DNA of 64,000 nucleotides. Origin: Helichrysum umbraculigerum. Its lineage: Eukaryota > Streptophyta > Magnoliopsida > Asterales > Asteraceae. Where the stretch lies: positions 131,930,777 to 131,994,776 of the forward strand of contig CATIUR010000005.1 in the NCBI GenBank assembly GCA_949592205.1, in the 5' to 3' direction. The position numbers and the translations under genes are program-made. A model generated the notes under the pieces. It ran no database searches, was not told the DNA's origin, and saw nothing but the letters and a program-made list of their open reading frames with translations. This document shows positions 1-9,109 of the stretch, one piece after another (positions within the stretch are counted from its first letter, which is position 1; each line of letters opens with the position of its first letter).

Positions 1-1007
1 TTACAACACAAACTCATTTTAAGTAGTTACCCAGCTGACCAAGTCTACTATTATCAGAAGTGGAAAAACTAAAAAGGAAATCATTAAATTGTCAAAATTT
101 TAACATGTAATAAAGAGTAAATAAAGTTGAAATCTCACCAAAGCCTTCTACATAACAAAGGGCTATCTCTAAGAAAGACAGAGTTCCATCTATATTTTCT
201 GATGCTAGTACGCTTGATCGACCAGGTGCATTTGACTTTTTTGGCAATTGGTCATTTGCTGTCGTATACAAAATAATAATATAATGAAATTTAAAAATAT
301 AAATTCTAAAAAGTCACGTGTGTGTAAACATGGCAATTAGTTGTCTCATATTAGCCAAAACTTAAAGCCGAATAAAGAAATCCTTACATTGTTCCGGACA
401 ACTATCAGCAACATATGTATTGTCGTGTTTCGATTGTCCATTTTTATCTGCACTTCGTGCATTTTATAGAGCTGCTTCAGGTGCATCCTTCCACTCAAAT
501 AAATCCTCTTATCATTAAAAAGTATATATACCATTTAGGAACATAGAATACAAGTATAGCTTCTTGCAAAGGAAATAAAATTGTTGCAATCAGAAATGCA
601 ATCATTTTTATCTTATTTTTGAAAAATGTAAGTACTGACATTGTAGACCAACGCCTTTAGAATATAGACCCATTAGATTAAATAGCCGATTTAAAAGCTT
701 CAAGTTCTAGGCAGAATATCAGATATGCACGATTAGGGGGCTGTAGTTTCATGGTTCAAAAATAGAATATGAGCCACGCACAACACAATTTCTTAGTTCA
801 CAACAGATCTCGATTTTCAATTTTATGCAGCAAAATAGCAAAACTTTGGAGATTTTTACCTGTAGTATTTCATTATACCTCCATAGTTTTATACCTCCAT
901 AGTTTTTTTAACTTGTGTTCTCGACAATAGTATCAGCATGCTTCCCAGTAGCTGAGTAGCATGCAATCGGGCTAGAAATATATTTGATAGAAAAAATGAG
1001 GGTTATT
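1..1007. other. Left part of old gene-fragment locus
   Basis: No complete gene is visible. This segment was contiguous with 11678 onwards before E1 inserted at 1007/1008. An exon-like stretch on the minus strand at 139-258 is open for 40 codons, with an AG acceptor before it and a GTGAGA donor after it; I do not recognise the peptide. A second coding-like stretch near 385-520 (minus) has an in-frame stop. The rest is AT-rich and unassigned. Confidence 0.4.
139..258 (-). pseudogene. Unidentified exon-like segment
   Basis: 120 nt, open in one minus-strand frame for 40 codons, flanked by ACAG| upstream and |GTGAGA downstream. The peptide contains APGRSSVLASENIDGTLSFL, which I cannot assign to a family. 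It lies on the same strand as the casein kinase I-like and U2AF35-like exons across the E1 insertion, so it may be another piece of a captured or decayed gene. It is called on splice-site and open-frame evidence only. Confidence 0.3.
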
Positions 1008-3509
1008 TGTAACACCCCCAAATTTGATGATTTGCGGAAGCTTGATTTGGGTGTTACTAATCAATAACAAAGCACAAAGATAAATAGCAAACGACCCTAT
1101 ATGCGTCGTTTTAACAAAATATATTGATTACTGAAATGTTTACAACATTTAAAACGTTACATAGCTCGAGTTAAATAAAATGAGATTTCAGTACATAAGT
1201 ACTTATACAAAATATACTAATGCAAGAAAATCTCAATCGTCTGTATGCTGACTCGAGCTAAATCCTGAAGCAGAAACATCCTACTGCTGGGTACCTGCGA
1301 TATATGCTAAAAGGTCAGCTATAAAGCTGGTGAGCTCACAGGTTTGAAATCAAGTAATATCGTATGAACCGCAAGATTTTAAATAGTGAATTGCATCCAG
1401 CAATTAAATAATGAATTGCATCCAGCAATTAAATAATGAATTGCATCCAGCAATTTAATGATAATCATCGTGTATACAGCCATGAGCACATAGTTGAGCT
1501 TAACTCGAGGGCCGGGTCCCCTATAGAGAATTCCGGGCGAGGTGCCTTCACGAATGCCTAATCCACATTCGTCTTCCCAAATATTAGTACGTCCGTTTAC
1601 CCGGTTAGTGCTTGCTAACCCGGACGAGGAGGGTCAATCCTATATGGTACCATATACTAATATTCACGCTACAACGTATTAACAACTATGCTGACGGAGG
1701 ACTTTAAAATGATTAGTTTCGAAAAACTCATGTAGTATATGAAAAGTTTGTACTTGCGTTCACATGTTAAAAGTTGAGCAATATATCACACCCCTGAGTA
1801 AAACAGTAAAAGAGGGGCTATGAGACTCACCTGAGTCTGAAAGCGTTTAAACAAACGTAAGCTGATTAGCCGAGTATGAAGTCCAAAGACTTGTAACCTG
1901 AGGGTGTCCACGACACGCGATGGTTATAAACATGATTGGGTATCTCAAAAGATCACCCTTGTAGTTGTTACACAACTATATATATGTCCAAATTACTACG
2001 ATTTGGTTGATTTGTTAAGTGTTTGAAAACATGTACGGCCCGTTGGTGACGGATTTGTAATAATAATCTCAACTATTATTATTGTGATTTCGTGGCGTTT
2101 TACTTTGAAAAATGTGTTTCGATTGTGTTTTAGAAGCCGTTACGGAATCTAAGTACGGGGGTCCGGGGGCAGCGCCCCTGGTAGCGGGGTCCAAGGGGCG
2201 GCAGCCCCTGGCGGGGTCCAAGGGGCAGAGCCCCTGGCTGGGGTCGAGCTGCCAGGTCAGCTTGGAAAATTTTTTTATTTCTACTATATTGCTTTGACGA
2301 AAAACGCATCTGGATCCGAATTTGGGTAAAAATCAGGTGTTAAAATTTTAGGTCTCGACACTTAGTAAAAATCTGAGTTTTCTGTGTTTTGCGACACAAT
2401 GTCTATACGACACAAGGGTTGTGTCGCATAGATACGAGATGCTGATTCAACAGCGACATAGTGATTGTGTCGTATGGTGTATGCGACATAGTGGTTGTGT
2501 CGCAAGACTTGCGACACTAATTATCTGGTACGACACAAGGTACGACACAGGAGGTTTTATACGACACAAGTGGCAAAATACGACACAACATGCGACACAA
2601 GGCTTGTGTCGCATGGATGAACATCAGCCCAGAAAGTCCGGCTGTCAAGGTTTTTCCGGCCAAAAATCCGTTTTAAACTCGTTTTCAGGTTATAAAATCG
2701 TGTTCTATACATTGTAATGGACATATACAAGTGATAATAACAACCACAAATGAAAAATACTAAGAATCAAGAGATTTCGGGATTTTGTCGGAAACTTACA
2801 ATTTGCCGAAATGAAAATCCGGAAAGGTAGAAATGTAGATCGTTGCGAGGTGGTCGTGAATCTCTAAAAATATTGGTGATTCGGTTGCGTTTCGTGACGT
2901 TATTTTGCGGTTTTGTGAGTTTTTGGTGATTTGGTGATTTTGGAGGAAATAAGAGAAGATAGAGAGAATTGATAGAAGAATGAGAAAGAAAAGGAGTGGG
3001 AGGTGGGGTTATCCCCACTTTTCAGTTTCTCGCCCCGCGTTCCGCGTGGTGTTCGTTTGCTCCGTCGTTTAAACGTTAAATAATTATTTACATTTTGATT
3101 ATAAGTTTTAAAATACGATTTATTACGCGATATATTGTTTAAATATTTTACAAATCAATTTATATTTGTGTTATAAGATGTAAGTTAGTTTGTTTATTTA
3201 GTTTACGCATTTTATTGTTTTAAATTGTGTAAGTTCGGTTTGTACGATACGAATTGAATACAAAATATTATCAAAATAATATTTTTGACATAAAAGCGTT
3301 ATTTAATAAAATGGGTCACCAACGTCCGTATTTGATTGAATCGAAATACATTCGATTTAAGTCGCGTACGATTTAATCAAATCGCATTTTCGTATATATT
3401 CAGCAATATATATAATTCGATACATTAATTAGCCTAACACATAATTAATTACATGTATTAACATATGATTAGGCACTAATTACTAGTCCTAATTTTGGCG
3501 GGTGTTACA
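1008..3509 (-). repeat. E1 3' LTR
   Basis: 2502 bp. It is near-identical to 9110-11672 but lacks 61 bp of the GCGACACAA repeat cluster near 2400. In sense orientation it carries a CT-rich leader-like stretch (about 3060-2900), the repeat cluster, a CAG|GTGAGT motif (junction 1831/1830), a multi-helix inverted repeat (1664-1580), a CAGCT/AGCTG hairpin (1329-1316) and an AG|GTACC junction (1295/1294). It also holds a GC-rich block around 2160-2240 with repeated GGGGCnnnGCCCC-like motifs. Confidence 0.95.
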
Positions 3510-3522
3510 TTCTCCCCCCGTT
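3510..3522 (-). other. E1 polypurine tract
   Basis: On the minus strand an A/G run with GGGGGGAGAA lies directly against the 3' LTR start. This is the expected primer site for plus-strand DNA synthesis. E4 has a related tract in the same place, also preceded by GGGACGAAATTC. Confidence 0.85.
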
Positions 3523-3543
3523 AGAAGAATTTCGTCCCGAAAT

Positions 3544-6500
3544 TTAGTTCGAAGTCGTGTTTGATGTAGAATCAGTGAAAAGTTGAGGATATTTGAGTCG
3601 CATTTGGTCTTCCCGTTCCCAGGTGAATTCCGGACCACGCCGCGAATTCCATCTGACCTTGACGATGGGAATACGACTTTGTTTCAGTTGTTTGACCTCA
3701 CGGTCCATAATTTCAACGGGTTCCTCAACAAAGTGAAGTTTATCGTCAACACGAATTTCATCTAGTGGAATAATAAGTGTCTCATCAGACATACACTTCT
3801 TCAAATTCGAAATATGAAAAGTAGGGTGCACGCTGCTGAGTTCGGATGGCAGCTGCAATCGATAAGCTACGGGGCCAATCCGTTCGAGGATCTCAAAAGG
3901 CCCGATATACCGGGGATTCAACTTCCCGCGTTTGCCAAAACGGATGACGCCTTTCCAAGGCGATACTTTTAAGAGTACTCGATCCCCAACTTGGAACTCG
4001 AGTGGTTTGCGTCTCACGTCAGCATAACTTTTCTGACGATCACGTGCGGCTTTGAGTCGGTTTTGGATTTCCACAATTTTCTCAGTGGTGGCGTGAATGA
4101 GTTCAGGACCAGTGAGTTGACTATCACCCACTTCAGTCCAACAGATCGGTGATCGGCACTTACGACCGTACAGTGCCTCAAAAGGTGCAGCCTTAATGCT
4201 GGCGTGATAACTGTTATTGTACGAAAATTCGCACAACGGTAGATGTCTTTCCCAGTTTGTACCGAAATCAACTACGCAGGCGCGTAGCATATCTTCCAGT
4301 GTCTGAATGGTTCGTTCACTTTGGCCATCGGTTTGAGGGTGGTATGCGGTACTCATATCGAGACGGGTACCCATTGCTTTCTGAAGTGATTGCCAAAAGT
4401 GAGAAGTGAAGCGGGCATCTCTGTCAGAGATGATCGAGATTGGAACACCGTGATGAGAAACGATTTCTTTGATGTAGATTTGTGTAAGGCGTTCCATTTT
4501 ATCGTTTTCCTTGATTGCCAGGAAATGAGCAGATTTGGTGAGACGATCAACGATCACCCAAATGGTATCGCAACCGCTCGCCGACTTAGGTAGTTTGGTT
4601 ATGAAATCCATGGAAATTTGTTCCCATTTCCATTCAGGGATTTCAGGTTGTTGGAGTAAGCCAGGTGGTTTCTGATGTTCGGTTTTGACTTTCGAGCAAG
4701 TAAGACACTTGCTGACATAAGTGGCGATTTCGGCCTTCATGTTTGGCCACCAATAAAATTCCTTGATGTCGTGGTACATCTTATCGGATCCCGAATGGAT
4801 AGAATATTTGGACTTGTGAGCTTCATTCATCACCAAGTTTCGTAAGTTCCCGAAATTAGGCAACCAGATTCGGTTTGAGAAATACCTAATTACGTTAGAT
4901 TTGATTTCGAATTGTTTATCAATACCCCGTAAGGCTTCGTTTTTGAGGTTTTCAGGTTTCAGGGCTTCGATCTGAGCGGTATGAATCTGAAGGGCAAGAT
5001 CGTTGTGAATGGTCATACTGAGGGCTCGGACTCGAAGTGGTTTTGGTCGTTCCTTTCGGCTGAGGGCATCGGCTACGACATTAGCCTTCCCTGGATGGTA
5101 CTTGATCTCGCAATCATAATCGGTAAGCAACTCGACCCATCGACGTTGCCTCATATTGAGATCCTTCTGATCGAATATATGTTGGAGACTTTTGTGGTCG
5201 GTAAAGATGGTGCACTTAGTGCCGTAGAGATAATGTCTCCAGATTTTGAGAGCAAAAACGATAGCTCCAAGTTCGAGATCATGAGTGGTGTAGTTCTTTT
5301 CGTGAATTTTCAGTTGTCGCGAAGCATAGGCAATGACTTTGTCTCGTTGCATCAGCACGCAACCGAGACCTTGGTGAGAAGCATCGCAGTATACCACGAA
5401 GTCATCGGTGCCTTCGGGTAAGGATAAAATTGGAGCACTGCAAAGCTTTTGTTTCAGAAGTTTGAACGCTGACTCTTGTTTATCGGTCCAATCGAACCTT
5501 TTGTCCTTCTGAGTCAGTACCGTGAGTGGTTGAGCTATTTTGGAGAAATTTTCGATAAATCGCCGATAGTACCCAGCAAGACCCAAGAATTGTCGTACTT
5601 CAGTTGCAGAGGTGGGTGCTTGCCAGTCTTTGATAGCCTCTATTTTTGATCGGTCAACGTGAATTCCCTGACTGTCGATCACGTGACCAAGAAATTGAAC
5701 GGTTTGAATCCAGAACTCACACTTAGAGAATTTGGCATAAAGCTCCTCGTGTCTGAGTAGTTCTAGAATGGTTCTGAGGTGTTGCGCATGTTCCTGCTCG
5801 TTGCGCGAGTAAATGAGTATGTCATCGATAAAGACAATGACAAACTTATCGAGGTAAGGTTTGCACACCCGGTTCATGAGGTCCATGAATACAGCCGGTG
5901 CGTTGGTTAGACCAAAGGGCATCACTTGGAATTCGTAGTGCCCGTAACGAGTTCTGAAAGCAGTTTTTGGAATATTGGCGTCGCGAACTCGTAACTGATG
6001 ATAACCTGATCGTAGGTCGATTTTTGAGTAGAAACTTGAACCCTGAAGTTGGTCGAATAGATCATCAATGCGAGGAAGTGGGTAACGGTTCTTGACGGTC
6101 AACTTGTTCAATTCTCGGTAGTCGATGCACATTCGGAAAGAACCGTCCTTCTTTTTGACAAATAAGACCGGAGCTCCCCAAGGTGAAGAACTCGGTCTAA
6201 TGAATCCTCGATCCAGAAGTTCCTGTAACTGAGAGGACAACTCCTGAAGTTCAGATGGGGCTAAACGGTACGGTGCGCGGGCCACCGGTACGGCACCCGG
6301 CACAAGATCAATCGAGAACTCAACCTGTCTAAGCGGAGGTAGACCAGGTAATTCTTCCGGAAAGACTTCGGGAAAGTCTCTAACAATTGGCACATCCTCA
6401 AGTCGCTTCTCCTCCGACTTCTTCTCTGTGATGTGTGCGAGTATGGCAGGGTAACCCTTTCTCAGAAATTTTCGGGTTTTTAAGCAGGAGATTATATTGA

Positions 6501-8001
6501 GTCCCGTCCCACCGGTCTCCCCCTGTATGATCAAGGTTCCACCAACGGCGAGTGGGATACGGACGATTTTATCGTGACAAACGATTTCAGCTCGATGTTT
6601 GGACAACCAGTCCATTCCAATAATGACGTCGAAACTTCCGATTTCAATGGGTATAAGGTCGATCGAAAAGGTTTCGTCAGCTAGGTTTAAAGTGCAATTA
6701 GGTATCACACTGGTGGTTTCTACAAGTTTTCCATTTGCTAGCTCTACAGTGTACTTAACATCTAAGGCAACCGGAGTGATGTCAAGTAATGGGCAAAAAT
6801 CATCGGAGATAAAGCTTCTATCAGCACCAGTATCAAATAGAATAGAAGCATTTAAGTTGTTGAGGAGGAACATACCCGAGACCACATTCGGGTCCTGGCG
6901 GGCGTCCCCAGATTTGATGACGAAAGCTCTGCTTCGGGTGTTGTTGTTGTTGTTGTTGCTGTTGCGGTTGTTGTTGTTGTTGTTGTTCTTCAGTTTTGGG
7001 CACGAATCCCTGAAGTGCCCAGGTTTCCCACACTCAAAGCATACTTTGGGTGGTCTGGTGTTGTTGTTGGAATTGTTGTTGGTAGGAGAGCGGCAATCTT
7101 TTGTGAGGTGGCCGTACCTCTTGCAGTTGTTGCAAAAGGGACCACAGGAACCTTCGTGGTGGCGACTGCACTTGGGACAATAGGGTTTGCTCCCAGTGTA
7201 GCCCCGGATGATGTCAGTGGTGGTGTTGTAAGCTTTGATGGTGTCGGGTTTCTTGTTTTGTTGGTTGGAGGGGTTGTTGTGGTAGTCAGACCACTTACGT
7301 TTGTTGTTATGGGAGGATGAAGTTGGTGGTTCAGAATCTTGGCTCATGGACATTAGGTCTTGGGCCAATAGGATCGCACCGTCAATGGTGGTTGGTTTTG
7401 AAGAGATGACATGTCCCCGAACAGGATCAGGGAGACCAAGGGTGTACTTCCTGATTTTATCAGGTTCAGTGCTAACCATAGCTGGGCGGAGGGCAGCTAG
7501 TTGTTGAAACCTGGTGGTATAACCATCGATGTCACCACCCTGAACCTTTAAGTTCCAGAACTCCTCATCTAGCTTTTGGAGTTTGGCGATAGAGCAGTAT
7601 TTGGCAGTGAGTTTTGCCTTCAATTCCTCCCAAGTGAGTTGGTAGGCAATGTCAGCACCCACTGATTGGGTATATGAATTCCACCAAGAGTGGGCATCAT
7701 CTTCAAGAGAGCAGGTGGCGAAGTTTACTTTGTCGTTCTCCGCGCATTTACTAACACGGAAAACAGTTTCCATTTTCTCGAACCATCTGATCAGTCCGAT
7801 GGCTCCTTCAGAACCCTTGAAGCTCGAGGGTTTGCAGCTTTGGAAGTCCTTGTAAGAACAAGGTTTGACGGCAGAGGTTCCAGCGGTATCGCTGTTTCTT
7901 GTGGAGTTGGGTGGGGTATTCCGAGCCAAGGCTTCAGTAACAGCCTGGGTTATGAGTGACGTGATCTGAGCATCTGTGTAAGGTCGTGTCTTTGGCGGCA
8001 T
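3544..8001 (-). CDS. Gag-Pol polyprotein of E1 (Ty3/gypsy)
   Basis: Intact 1485-aa single-frame polyprotein. Gag (about 50-215) carries the AHSWWNSY block. Asparagine-rich linkers surround CCHC knuckles (about 275-340, e.g. CFECGKPGHFRDSC). The protease has DTGA at about 390. Reverse transcriptase has KKKDGSFRMC (about 614) and FIDDILIYS (about 722). RNase H has YCDAS (about 869). Integrase has an HHCC domain from about 1060 and DDE residues in MDFITK, SDRDARF and QSERT (about 1130-1230), then a GPF module (about 1369) and a chromodomain-like end (about 1425-1475, FTWERE). There is no internal stop or frameshift. Gag would form the particle, Pol would copy the RNA and insert the cDNA, and the chromodomain may steer insertion to particular chromatin. 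The start ATG follows the leader and MPPK matches the E4 gag start. Confidence 0.97.
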   Translation of the reverse strand: MPPKTRPYTDAQITSLITQAVTEALARNTPPNSTRNSDTAGTSAVKPCSYKDFQSCKPSSFKGSEGAIGLIRWFEKMETVFRVSKCAENDKVNFATCSLEDDAHSWWNSYTQSVGADIAYQLTWEELKAKLTAKYCSIAKLQKLDEEFWNLKVQGGDIDGYTTRFQQLAALRPAMVSTEPDKIRKYTLGLPDPVRGHVISSKPTTIDGAILLAQDLMSMSQDSEPPTSSSHNNKRKWSDYHNNPSNQQNKKPDTIKAYNTTTDIIRGYTGSKPYCPKCSRHHEGSCGPFCNNCKRYGHLTKDCRSPTNNNSNNNTRPPKVCFECGKPGHFRDSCPKLKNNNNNNNRNSNNNNNNTRSRAFVIKSGDARQDPNVVSGMFLLNNLNASILFDTGADRSFISDDFCPLLDITPVALDVKYTVELANGKLVETTSVIPNCTLNLADETFSIDLIPIEIGSFDVIIGMDWLSKHRAEIVCHDKIVRIPLAVGGTLIIQGETGGTGLNIISCLKTRKFLRKGYPAILAHITEKKSEEKRLEDVPIVRDFPEVFPEELPGLPPLRQVEFSIDLVPGAVPVARAPYRLAPSELQELSSQLQELLDRGFIRPSSSPWGAPVLFVKKKDGSFRMCIDYRELNKLTVKNRYPLPRIDDLFDQLQGSSFYSKIDLRSGYHQLRVRDANIPKTAFRTRYGHYEFQVMPFGLTNAPAVFMDLMNRVCKPYLDKFVIVFIDDILIYSRNEQEHAQHLRTILELLRHEELYAKFSKCEFWIQTVQFLGHVIDSQGIHVDRSKIEAIKDWQAPTSATEVRQFLGLAGYYRRFIENFSKIAQPLTVLTQKDKRFDWTDKQESAFKLLKQKLCSAPILSLPEGTDDFVVYCDASHQGLGCVLMQRDKVIAYASRQLKIHEKNYTTHDLELGAIVFALKIWRHYLYGTKCTIFTDHKSLQHIFDQKDLNMRQRRWVELLTDYDCEIKYHPGKANVVADALSRKERPKPLRVRALSMTIHNDLALQIHTAQIEALKPENLKNEALRGIDKQFEIKSNVIRYFSNRIWLPNFGNLRNLVMNEAHKSKYSIHSGSDKMYHDIKEFYWWPNMKAEIATYVSKCLTCSKVKTEHQKPPGLLQQPEIPEWKWEQISMDFITKLPKSASGCDTIWVIVDRLTKSAHFLAIKENDKMERLTQIYIKEIVSHHGVPISIISDRDARFTSHFWQSLQKAMGTRLDMSTAYHPQTDGQSERTIQTLEDMLRACVVDFGTNWERHLPLCEFSYNNSYHASIKAAPFEALYGRKCRSPICWTEVGDSQLTGPELIHATTEKIVEIQNRLKAARDRQKSYADVRRKPLEFQVGDRVLLKVSPWKGVIRFGKRGKLNPRYIGPFEILERIGPVAYRLQLPSELSSVHPTFHISNLKKCMSDETLIIPLDEIRVDDKLHFVEEPVEIMDREVKQLKQSRIPIVKVRWNSRRGPEFTWEREDQMRLKYPQLFTDSTSNTTSN

Positions 8002-8289
8002 GATTCTTCAATAAAAGAAATGAAGATACATGAGATTTTGTAAGAAAATTGTATTTATTTCAGATGTACATGTATGAAGGTGGTAATACATAACATCAAC
8101 ATGAAAAAGAATTATGGCAATTTATATGAGTTGAACAACAAGAAATATTTGATAGCTAATACGAGTTCAAAGGTTACATCCTACAGATGTATTACAAAAG
8201 ATGTCGGGAATTGTTACATCCGACTGAATTATAGAGTAGCGCGTAGATAGTTACTAGATTACAGGATAGATTACAAGACAAAGACTACA

Positions 8290-8781
8290 CTAGTCTTGAC
8301 GTAGATTAATTTGTTCCATCATCGTGACAAGACGGTCCACAGTGTTTGCAAGCCTGCTAGCTTGTCGGGCGTTGTCTTCTGCTAGCGCAAGTCGTTGTGT
8401 TATTCCGCGCGCATACTCTTCTGCTTCATGTGAGCGTTGCTCACATTCTTCCATCCTTTGTTGTAGAAGGGCATTTTCCACCCTTATTTCTATAATTTGG
8501 TTGCGAAGGACATCCATGTTGTTGTTTGTGGTTTCAAGGTTGTCGGAGACCTGTTCTATGCGTTCAAGAGACGTAAGTCGCCAGTTTTCATTTGTTTCCT
8601 GCAACACGACATCCATGGTGCGAAGTCGCTGCTCGTGTTGATTTACCCTAGCAGTTAAAGCCGGTAAGGCGATGTGAGTGGGATACGGGCCAGCTCGAGG
8701 CAACCTGTTGTTCCTCCTTGCTACCCTTGGGTTCTGCGACCCGAATGGGGAACGAGATGAATTTGATGGGATGTTTGCCAT
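8290..8781 (-). CDS. Coiled-coil ORF upstream of gag in E1
   Basis: 163-aa ORF between the PBS and gag, same strand, 288 nt upstream of the gag ATG. The N-terminus (1-40) is Ser/Pro/Arg/Asn-rich (NSSRSPFGSQNPRVARRNNR). From about 45 to 160 it is a charged heptad-like helix rich in E, Q, R, L and N, as expected of a coiled coil. There is no signal peptide, membrane segment or zinc knuckle. It is not one of the standard Ty3/gypsy proteins. It might help particle assembly or bind RNA, but that is a guess. The intact frame in a young element supports real coding. E4 has the same flanking leader but no such ORF. Confidence 0.6.
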   Translation of the reverse strand: MANIPSNSSRSPFGSQNPRVARRNNRLPRAGPYPTHIALPALTARVNQHEQRLRTMDVVLQETNENWRLTSLERIEQVSDNLETTNNNMDVLRNQIIEIRVENALLQQRMEECEQRSHEAEEYARGITQRLALAEDNARQASRLANTVDRLVTMMEQINLRQD

Positions 8782-9094
8782 TTCTGAGACAAAGCGTTAG
8801 TAAGATTGAGGCCTATATTCATATAGCTCCTATATAATATAGTCTATTGAGTGTCTAGCATAAACATGTTTAAGTCTCGGTTCTCTCGAGGTCAGAGTCT
8901 TCTATTGTACCCTGTTCAGTCATAACTACTTTCAGATCTTACATCATCTTTGCTTAATTGTACATAGTTGATCAGGCTATGTTAAATTAAACTCGTATGA
9001 TGTAATCACTGAACCAGTTATACCTAATAAGGAATACTGCCTAATGGTCATAGTCTAGGCCCACTAAATGCAACCTAGTTCACTATAACCTTAG
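8782..9094 (-). promoter_or_regulatory. E1 leader next to the PBS, shared with E4
   Basis: The first ~190 nt after the PBS in sense (9094 down to about 8905) match 34577-34765 of E4 at roughly 90% or better by eye, although the LTRs of E1 and E4 differ. Retroelement packaging and dimerisation signals often lie here, so this is a candidate RNA-selection signal. That role is inferred. Confidence 0.5.
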
Positions 9095-9106
9095 GCTCTG
9101 ATACCA
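9095..9106 (-). other. E1 primer binding site (initiator tRNA-Met)
   Basis: The minus strand reads TGGTATCAGAGC, complementary to the 3' end of plant initiator tRNA-Met, 3 nt inside the 5' LTR. It primes minus-strand DNA synthesis. Confidence 0.95.
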
Positions 9107-9109
9107 ATC

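Noticed and set aside
2112..2717. Short ORFs in the E1 LTR, repeated at 10214-10880
   Set aside because: They lie in LTR repeat clusters and GC-rich blocks and run antisense to the element.
4981..7959. Plus-strand ORFs opposite the E1 gag-pol
   Set aside because: Shadows of a conserved 1485-aa minus-strand frame; no domain of their own.
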